Part shown: in pieces, positions 5,881-9,715 of the stretch
Layout: every line of letters starts with the position of its first letter
How positions within the stretch are numbered: the first letter of the stretch is position 1
Assembly: GCA_022710085.1 (NCBI GenBank)
Contig: JAKLHP010000028.1
Span: 1-9,715, forward strand
Direction of reading: 5' to 3'
Source of the DNA: Patescibacteria group bacterium
Lineage (GTDB): Bacteria > Patescibacteriota > Minisyncoccia > Moranbacterales > JAKLHP01
Length of the DNA stretch: 9,715 nt
The notes under the pieces: generated by a model
What the model saw: only the letters and a program-made list of their open reading frames with translations
Database searches by the model: none
What the model was told of the DNA's origin: nothing
Translations under genes and position numbers: made by a program

Positions 5881-6378
5881 GTGCCGCAAATGTTTATGCA
5901 GTCTTGTTTTCAGTCCAACTCCATAAGTTGTACTTTTCCATTTCCTGCAATTTTGGCAGTAAAGCGATACAAACCAGGTTTGGCTTCGCTTGTTCTGGTT
6001 TACTCTTGGAGCCATAAGGTCTCCGCAATTGTCGCACTGAACCACATATTTGAGCAGTTCTTCCAACGCTTCGATTTTTTCTAACAAAACGCTTTGCCAT
6101 CCGTTTTGTGTCCTGGTTCCGATCAATCCGACCGATGTCTTCCTGGTTTTACTTATCCGGAGTTCGACGTCGATTTCTTTTTCCGAATCTTTGACGAAGA
6201 TCAGTTTTCCATCCTCTATTTTTACCGGAGTGAAAATTATGATGTAGAGATGGAGATTCTTGAAGTTTCTATAGAACTGGTATCTGGTTCTTGCACCTTC
6301 CGGTTCTACCAGAATGAATTTCGGAAAGTGCGTGGTGAAGAAATTCTTAATCTCTTCCAGCAAAATAGCGGGATCCAT
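5869..6378 (-). CDS. Unrecognised protein with a C-terminal zinc ribbon
   Basis: No family is recognised for the whole 169-residue protein. Residues 1-20 are helical (DPAILLEEIKNFFTTHF), and about 25-95 alternate short strands with basic residues, including LHLYIIIFTPVKI and VELRISKTRKTSVGLIG. A short helix (98-113) leads into a treble-type zinc ribbon: CDNC (115-118), 22 residues, then CQNC (141-144). The basic tail ends in KTRLHKHLRHQRT. Two CxxC knuckles plus a basic tail would suit nucleic-acid binding or a structural zinc site; that is inference. The minus strand is favoured because a consensus promoter, an AGGAGG SD (6391-6386) 7 nt before the ATG, and a terminator at the stop all fit this frame. 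Competing plus-strand frames across it lack such signals. It is monocistronic and convergent with the preceding orphan. Confidence 0.82.
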   Translation of the reverse strand: MDPAILLEEIKNFFTTHFPKFILVEPEGARTRYQFYRNFKNLHLYIIIFTPVKIEDGKLIFVKDSEKEIDVELRISKTRKTSVGLIGTRTQNGWQSVLLEKIEALEELLKYVVQCDNCGDLMAPRVNQNKRSQTWFVSLYCQNCRKWKSTTYGVGLKTRLHKHLRHQRT

Positions 6379-6385
6379 GGCACAA

Positions 6386-6465
6386 CCTCCTTTATTTTCA
6401 AATTTCTAAACCCAATATCCATCGATAAGTAATGAATTTTATATCAGAATGACGGGTTTTGTCAA
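6386..6465 (-). promoter_or_regulatory. Consensus promoter and SD of the zinc-ribbon gene
   Basis: On the minus strand, a perfect TTGACA (6465-6460), 16 nt and TATAAA (6443-6438) lie upstream of a leader of about 50 nt. The leader ends in AGGAGG (6391-6386), 7 nt before the ATG. This is the best -35 match in the window, equal to the one at 7909. Confidence 0.75.
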
Positions 6466-6473
6466 TATTTTAT

Positions 6474-6501
6474 TTGCAAAAAGAAGGGAAAGGAATAGAA
6501 T
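6474..6501 (+). promoter_or_regulatory. Promoter of the serine hydrolase-HD gene pair
   Basis: TTGCAA (6474-6479), 16 nt and TAGAAT (6496-6501). The leader to the ATG at 6525 would be only about 17 nt and has no SD. It lies back to back with the minus-strand promoter, with only 8 nt between their -35 elements. Confidence 0.5.
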
Positions 6502-6524
6502 TGAAATATTAACTAATTAAAAAT

Positions 6525-7088
6525 ATGAAAAAAGCGTACATTGTCCATGGTTGGGGGGCCGCTCCCGAAGAAAGATGGTATTCTTGGCTCGAAGAAGAAT
6601 TAAAAACTAGGGGAATCGAAGCGGTTGCTTTCGAAATGCCGGATACGGAAAATCCCAAAATTGAAACCTGGGTAAAATATCTTGAAGATAATATCCAAAA
6701 TCCGGATGAAGAAACTTGTTTGATTGGCCACAGCATCGGTTGCCAGACAATTTTGCGATATTTGGAAAGATTGTCGAATAAGACGAGGGTGGGGAAAATA
6801 ATTTTGGTTGCGCCGTGGTTTTCTTTGACCGGGCTCGAAGAAGATGATCTTCCGATTGCCGAGCCTTGGGAAAAAACACCGATTGATGAGAAGAAAGTCT
6901 TGGAACACGTTGGAAAAATAATTGCGATTCTTTCCGATAACGACCCGTTTGTTGAGTTGGAAAAAAACAAAAATATTCTTGAGAAAAATTATAAAGCGGA
7001 AATTACTGTTCAGCCAAAAGGCGGACATTTTTCAGTCGACACCGGAATAACCGAACTGCCGGTGGTTTTGGAAATGTTAAGTAATTGA
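6525..7088 (+). CDS. RBBP9/YdeN-family alpha/beta serine hydrolase
   Basis: A 187-residue compact alpha/beta hydrolase, the usual size of the RBBP9/YdeN family, which lacks a cap domain. The N-terminus reads KKAYIVHGWGAAPEERWYSWL, with the HGW oxyanion motif of this family. The nucleophile is Ser70 in LIGHSIGC, the acid is probably Asp140 in LSDNDPFV, and the base is His168 in KGGHFS, so the triad is complete. VAPWF (95-99) is also characteristic. The substrate is unknown; the family has esterase-like activity but rarely a defined physiological role. It has no signal peptide and should be cytoplasmic. The ATG has no SD. The HD phosphohydrolase gene follows after 28 nt and is probably co-transcribed. 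A perfect inverted repeat overlaps this gene's 3' end and stop codon. Confidence 0.93.
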   Translation: MKKAYIVHGWGAAPEERWYSWLEEELKTRGIEAVAFEMPDTENPKIETWVKYLEDNIQNPDEETCLIGHSIGCQTILRYLERLSNKTRVGKIILVAPWFSLTGLEEDDLPIAEPWEKTPIDEKKVLEHVGKIIAILSDNDPFVELEKNKNILEKNYKAEITVQPKGGHFSVDTGITELPVVLEMLSN

Positions 7089-7100
7089 TTACTTAACATT
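7073..7100 (+). repeat. Perfect 13-bp inverted repeat at the hydrolase-HD gene junction
   Basis: AATGTTAAGTAAT (7073-7085) and ATTACTTAACATT (7088-7100) are exact reverse complements separated by TG. The element spans the last codons and stop of the hydrolase gene and ends 16 nt before the next ATG. No T-run follows, so it does not look like a terminator. Confidence 0.8.
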
Positions 7101-7116
7101 GCAAGTAACAAAATTT

Positions 7117-7788
7117 ATGGGAGAAATAAAAGAACCAGAAATGATGAATGGTGAAAGTGAGAATGAAAATAAAAAAGAATGGTTTTCTGTTTTTGATAAA
7201 TTCAGCGTGGAAAAAAGAAAATCCGAAGAAGCATTTGATAAAATCTCCAAAGATTACGGCTCAGAAAATAGATTTTTTCATAACATAAAACACGTTGAAA
7301 CTTTGTTGAAATTTTTCAATCAAAGAAAGGATAGTATCAGAGATTATGATTCGATGAGGCTTGCGGCTTGGTTTCATGATGCCGTGTACGATACGGAAGC
7401 AGCAAACAATGAAGAACAGAGCGCGATTTATGCCAGAAGAATGTTGAAGGAATTGGGTATTCCTGAAGATGTCGTTGTGAAAGTGGAGAAATTAATCCTG
7501 GCGACTTTCAAACATGAGAATGCGGACAATGATAATGATTGTTCAATTTTTCTTGACGGAGATCTCTCGATATTAGGCGGGGACGATGCCGTTTACGATG
7601 CATATGCCAAATCCATATGGCAGGAATATTCCCGGATTGCTTCAAGAGAATACTATAAGCAGAGAAGAAAGCAAGTACTGGAAAATTTTCTTAAGAGAGA
7701 GAGGATTTATTTTACCAATGAAATGTTCAAAAAATTTGAAGATAAAGCTCGGAAAAATATTGAGAGAGAAATAAAGAGCTTAGAATAG
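7117..7788 (+). CDS. HD-superfamily metal-dependent phosphohydrolase (COG4339-like)
   Basis: Resembles the predicted metal-dependent HD phosphohydrolases of the COG4339 type, whose substrates are mostly unknown. From the chosen ATG it has 223 residues. The polar N-terminal 35 residues are probably disordered. The domain motifs are NRFFHNIKHV (51-60; His55 and His59), LAAWFHDAVYD (82-92; the HD pair His87-Asp88), FKHEN (131-135; His133) and FLDGDLSILG (145-154; Asp147/Asp149). The C-terminal half is helical and basic. An in-frame TTG at 7099 would add six residues but lies inside the inverted-repeat arm; the ATG at 7117 is preferred. Neither has an SD. It follows the serine hydrolase by 28 nt, so a shared transcript is likely, but no known pathway links the two. 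Confidence 0.88.
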   Translation: MGEIKEPEMMNGESENENKKEWFSVFDKFSVEKRKSEEAFDKISKDYGSENRFFHNIKHVETLLKFFNQRKDSIRDYDSMRLAAWFHDAVYDTEAANNEEQSAIYARRMLKELGIPEDVVVKVEKLILATFKHENADNDNDCSIFLDGDLSILGGDDAVYDAYAKSIWQEYSRIASREYYKQRRKQVLENFLKRERIYFTNEMFKKFEDKARKNIEREIKSLE

Positions 7789-7849
7789 TGTTATTAAGCT
7801 ATAATTTTTTAAATGGCGATTGCCATCTGAATAAACAACAATCATCAGG

Positions 7850-7898
7850 GTTTCGCCGCTGTTTGACTCTGAGTCAAAGAAACAACGGTAGCTTTTTC
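7850..7898 (+). terminator. Probable intrinsic terminator of the hydrolase-HD operon, with alternative pairing
   Basis: TTTGAC (7862-7867) pairs with GTCAAA (7873-7878) around a 5-nt loop. CCG and TG on the left (7856-7861, one mismatch) can pair with CAACGG (7883-7888), and T5 follows at 7893-7897. In the alternative fold GTTTC (7850-7854) pairs with GAAAC (7879-7883). The stem is imperfect, so confidence is moderate. Confidence 0.5.
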
Positions 7899-7908
7899 TA
7901 TTTCGGAA

Positions 7909-7981
7909 TTGACAAAGCCCGAGGTAGAGGATTAAATGATTGAAGAACATGAAAAATTCTCATAACTTTAAAAAGAGGAGG
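7909..7981 (+). promoter_or_regulatory. Promoter and SD of the 128-residue orphan gene
   Basis: A perfect TTGACA (7909-7914), a 17-nt spacer and TTAAAT (7932-7937) are followed by a leader of about 45 nt. The leader ends in AGGAGG (7976-7981) within GAGGAGGTG, 7 nt before the ATG. This is the strongest SD in the window. Confidence 0.65.
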
Positions 7982-7988
7982 TGTAGTT

Positions 7989-8375
7989 ATGGAGAGGAAA
8001 GATGGATGGCGAGCCAGAATCAAAGAAATAAATCATAGAGGAGATTATATGATGCCCAATCTCTGTTATGAGTTTTTGGAAAATGGCAAGGTTATCGGAG
8101 AAGTGCATATTTTTTCATCGCACATGCTGATCGCAGTAAGAAAACATGGTCTGGATGCAGAATTCTGGACAATCGGTTCGACTCCCTACGCTTTTAATGC
8201 AATCAAGGAAAAAATGGCCGAAGGACTTCCTCCTGGAATAGAAGAAGCTCTCGAGATAATGTCCGAAATAAGGAAAAATGGGAGAATGGTGGATGTCGAA
8301 TCGTCCAAAGAAGTGTATGACGGAATCAAATCAAGATGGGAGGAACTGATTTCGTCTTCCGGAATTTTGATGTAG
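7989..8375 (+). CDS. Unrecognised 128-residue soluble protein
   Basis: I do not recognise the family. The first half (about 6-65) reads as alternating short strands (WRARIKEI; LCYEFLENGKVIGEVHIFSS; MLIAVRKHG; AEFWTIG), suggesting a small beta-rich domain. The second half is helical: about 68-77 (FNAIKEKMAE), 84-97 (IEEALEIMSEIRKN) and 106-121 (KEVYDGIKSRWEELIS). It has a single Cys (26), no metal cluster, no signal peptide and no membrane segment, so it is presumably cytoplasmic. Its status as a real gene rests on a consensus promoter, an excellent SD with 7-nt spacing, and a near-perfect terminator about 30 nt after the stop. It is monocistronic, flanked by the hydrolase-HD pair and the cupin-AlkD pair, with no functional clue from either. 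Probably lineage-restricted. Confidence 0.78.
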   Translation: MERKDGWRARIKEINHRGDYMMPNLCYEFLENGKVIGEVHIFSSHMLIAVRKHGLDAEFWTIGSTPYAFNAIKEKMAEGLPPGIEEALEIMSEIRKNGRMVDVESSKEVYDGIKSRWEELISSSGILM

Positions 8376-8404
8376 AAAGCCAGTTAGCATCTTTCGAAAC
8401 CATG

Positions 8405-8433
8405 AAGCCTATCGCAATCGGTAGGCTTTTCTT
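8405..8433 (+). terminator. Intrinsic terminator of the 128-residue orphan gene
   Basis: AAGCCTATCG (8405-8414) pairs with CGGTAGGCTT (8419-8428) over 10 bp with one G-U pair and a 4-nt CAAT loop. The tail is TTTTCTT. Confidence 0.88.
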
Positions 8434-8475
8434 ATCTCGTGTCTTTTTATTTTGCAGCTGGATTGATTCTTTCGG

Positions 8476-8484
8476 TGGTATAAT
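8476..8484 (+). promoter_or_regulatory. Extended -10 promoter of the cupin-AlkD pair
   Basis: TGGTATAAT is a perfect TATAAT (8479-8484) with the TGn extension. No good -35 lies at 16-18 nt, which extended -10 promoters can tolerate. Transcription would start near 8491, about 23 nt before the chosen ATG. Confidence 0.6.
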
Positions 8485-8513
8485 ATGGATGTAATGAATT
8501 ATTGCATATCGAT

Positions 8514-8855
8514 ATGAATATAAAAAAATTTAAAAGCGTGGAACAGGCGATAAGAGTAAACACGTTCGAAGATCGCGACTATATCCTTATCCGGCATACT
8601 CTTCAAAAGGGGGAAGAAATAAAAATGCATTACCATAAAAAAGCTGGTGAAGCGGTTATTTTTGACAGCGGATCTGTCATAATCAGGGTGGGAGATGAAG
8701 AAAAGACAATAAATTTTAAGAAAGGAGAAAAAGTTATTGTCGTAAAATTTCCGAGTAAATTAAACCACTGGCTTTTAGCGAAATCAAAAATTTCTTATTT
8801 TGTCTTGAGAGACAGGAAAGATAGGAATATTTACGTTAAAGGTAGAAATAAATAA
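8514..8855 (+). CDS. Small single-domain cupin protein
   Basis: A 113-residue conserved-barrel (cupin) protein. Motif 1 is recognisable as KMHYHKKAGEAVIFDSG, with His39, His41 and Glu46 as likely metal ligands. Motif 2 is present as GEKVIVVKFPSKLNHWLL, with Gly71, Pro80 and the fourth ligand His85. A metal-binding site is therefore intact, but stand-alone cupins of this size range from sugar isomerases to dioxygenases and sensors, so no substrate is assigned. The C-terminal RDRKDRNIYVKGRNK is strongly basic. An in-frame TTG at 8502 would add MHID; the ATG at 8514 is preferred, and neither has an SD. The AlkD-like gene begins 10 nt downstream, so the two are almost certainly co-transcribed. 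Any functional link to DNA repair is speculative. Confidence 0.88.
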   Translation: MNIKKFKSVEQAIRVNTFEDRDYILIRHTLQKGEEIKMHYHKKAGEAVIFDSGSVIIRVGDEEKTINFKKGEKVIVVKFPSKLNHWLLAKSKISYFVLRDRKDRNIYVKGRNK

Positions 8856-8865
8856 TATCAAATCT

Positions 8866-9573
8866 ATGGACAATGTAATCAATAAAATTCGGCAAGAGTT
8901 GAAAAAGAATACCGATGAAAAAACGAAGAAAAGCGGAAAAAATTTTTTCAAGGAAAAAATAAAACTTTACGGAGTGAAAACCGCAATTGTCAGCAATATC
9001 GGAAAGCAGTATTTCAAAAATATCCAAAACGAAAAGAAAGCGGAAATTTTCGGCTTGTGCGAAAAATTATGGCAGTCGGGTTATATGGAAGAATCTTTCA
9101 TTGCTTGTAATTGGTCATATTTTATCCGCAAGGATTATGAGAAGAAAGATTTCTCAGTGTTTGAAAGATGGGTGAGCAGTTATGTCAGCAACTGGGCGTC
9201 CTGTGATACTCTTTGCAATCATACGATTGGGGCTTTTCTGGAAATGTATCCAGAATCTTTAGAAAAATTAAAAAAGTGGTCAAAATCGAAAAATCGATGG
9301 ATTAAAAGAGCCTCAGCTGTGTCATTAATTGTTCCGGCTAAGAAGGGAAAATTCTTGAAAGATATTTTTGAAATTTCCGATAGTCTGCTTTTAGATCAGG
9401 ATGATTTGGTACAAAAAGGTTATGGCTGGATGCTCAAAGTGGCGAGCCAAACTCACCAAAAAGAGGTATTTGATTATATTTTAAAAAATAGAAAAATAAT
9501 GCCTCGGACAGCTCTTCGCTATGCTATCGAAAAAATGCCAAAAGAATTGAAAGCTAAAGCGATGGCAAAATAA
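8866..9573 (+). CDS. alkD: AlkD-like DNA alkylation repair protein (HEAT-like DNA glycosylase)
   Basis: The AlkD family excises positively charged alkylated bases such as 7-alkylguanine and 3-alkyladenine, using a solenoid of HEAT-like repeats without flipping the base. At 235 residues it is full length. Family motifs are clear: YGVKT (35-39), ESFIACNW (76-83), WVSSYVSNWASCDTLC (102-117), KSKNRWIKRASAVSLI (140-155), VQKGYGWMLK (182-191) and MPRTALRYAIEKMP (212-225). The catalytic residues of Bacillus cereus AlkD (Trp109, Asp113, Trp187) match Trp110, Asp114 and Trp188 here, so the enzyme should be active. The segment AIVSNIGK replaces the usual VRxIAK. It lies 10 nt after the cupin stop with no SD of its own. 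No clear terminator follows. Confidence 0.94.
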   Translation: MDNVINKIRQELKKNTDEKTKKSGKNFFKEKIKLYGVKTAIVSNIGKQYFKNIQNEKKAEIFGLCEKLWQSGYMEESFIACNWSYFIRKDYEKKDFSVFERWVSSYVSNWASCDTLCNHTIGAFLEMYPESLEKLKKWSKSKNRWIKRASAVSLIVPAKKGKFLKDIFEISDSLLLDQDDLVQKGYGWMLKVASQTHQKEVFDYILKNRKIMPRTALRYAIEKMPKELKAKAMAK

Positions 9574-9640
9574 TTTGAAGTAAATGTTTTCCCTGTTTTT
9601 CAATTTGCAGTAAAACCCAAAAACCCCAAAAAAGAGCAAT

Positions 9641-9655
9641 AGGGAATTAATCCCT
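9641..9655 (+). other. Inverted repeat abutting the right-edge promoter
   Basis: AGGGA, a 5-nt AT spacer (ATTAA) and TCCCT form a perfect 5-bp dyad that ends 1 nt before the -35 element at 9657. This placement would suit a regulator-binding site or a weak 3' hairpin for alkD. The arms are short, so chance is possible. Confidence 0.35.
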
Positions 9656-9656
9656 G

Positions 9657-9714
9657 TTGACTTTTCATTTAAAGTATGTTAATATATTTAATCGTTGCAA
9701 ATATGCGAAGGAGG
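9657..9714 (+). promoter_or_regulatory. Promoter and SD of a gene beyond the right edge
   Basis: TTGACT (9657-9662), a 17-nt spacer and TAATAT (9680-9685) with a TGn extension (9677-9679) form a strong promoter. AAGGAGG (9708-9714) is an excellent SD at the very end. The expected start codon falls just outside the window, with a leader of about 30 nt. Confidence 0.7.
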
Positions 9715-9715
9715 C

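Noticed and set aside
4605..6430. A mobile element or integron-like cassette array carrying the three orphans
   Set aside because: I found no integrase or transposase, no terminal inverted repeats, and no repeated recombination-site-like sequence at the gene boundaries.
5689..6432. Plus-strand frames opposite the zinc-ribbon gene (5689-6084, 6050-6247, 6094-6432)
   Set aside because: They overlap two hairpin terminators or the minus-strand promoter and have no start signals. The minus-strand gene has promoter, SD, CxxC motifs and terminator.
6509..7028. Minus-strand frames (153, 142 and 90 codons) opposite the serine hydrolase
   Set aside because: The plus strand has an intact Ser-Asp-His triad and family length; the antisense frames have no start signals.
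6525..7788. Toxin-antitoxin or defence interpretation of the hydrolase-HD pair
   Set aside because: Both match widespread metabolic enzyme families with intact catalytic residues. Nothing in sequence or context points to toxicity or immunity.
7811..7826. ATGGC-GATT-GCCAT hairpin after the HD gene as a terminator
   Set aside because: The stem is only 5 bp and no T-run follows. The hairpin at 7850-7898 with T5 is a better candidate.
9611..9634. Alternating A and C runs after alkD as a G-quadruplex or telomere-like repeat
   Set aside because: There are only two runs of three or four C, which is too few for a quadruplex, and the pattern is not regular.
1..9715. Recoded genetic code (TGA as an amino acid)
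   Set aside because: TGA ends several well-defined proteins at the expected family length or directly at a terminator, for example at 1332-1334, 5799-5801 and 7086-7088.

Overview
The window is AT-rich, gene-dense bacterial DNA with short intergenic gaps, compact versions of housekeeping enzymes, and several short proteins I cannot place in a family. Many starts lack a Shine-Dalgarno (SD) sequence. Together this suggests a candidate phyla radiation (Patescibacteria/Parcubacteria-type) genome. That assignment is inference, since no rRNA or other marker gene is present. TGA is used as a stop in several well-supported genes, which argues against the UGA-recoding lineages (Gracilibacteria, Absconditabacteria).

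Layout. Positions 1-118 hold the 5' end of an unrecognised minus-strand gene, divergently transcribed from an envelope and isoprenoid block on the plus strand. That block (267-4604) contains a trans-polyprenyl diphosphate synthase, a divergent cis-prenyltransferase (UppS), a thioredoxin, a family 2 glycosyltransferase and a membrane-anchored C-terminal processing protease. uppS has its own promoter, and uppS-trx-GT2-ctpA are packed with 5-19 nt gaps like one operon. The two prenyltransferases would supply a polyprenyl lipid carrier, the glycosyltransferase would use carrier-linked or nucleotide sugars for surface glycan, and thioredoxin and CtpA fit redox and envelope protein maintenance.

From 4605 to 6430 there are three orphan genes: a small single-pass membrane protein, a 194-residue basic protein, and a minus-strand protein ending in a zinc ribbon. 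Each has its own promoter and a strong SD, and each ends at or near a hairpin terminator. From 6525 to 7788 an RBBP9/YdeN-type serine hydrolase and an HD-superfamily phosphohydrolase form a pair with a perfect 13-bp inverted repeat at their junction. Another orphan with promoter, SD and terminator follows (7989-8375). A cupin and an AlkD-type DNA glycosylase (8514-9573) form a final two-gene unit. The window ends on a strong promoter and SD for a gene lying outside it.

The most interesting pattern is a clean split. The nine genes with recognisable families have no SD sequence, while all four complete orphans, the truncated orphan at the left edge and the unseen gene at the right edge have a GGAGG-type SD, and each has its own promoter. 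I see no CRISPR array, tRNA, rRNA, transposase, integrase or phage structural gene, and no clearly new defence system. There is no stretch over 300 bases without a gene; the longest gap (7789-7988) holds a terminator-like hairpin, a promoter and an SD.
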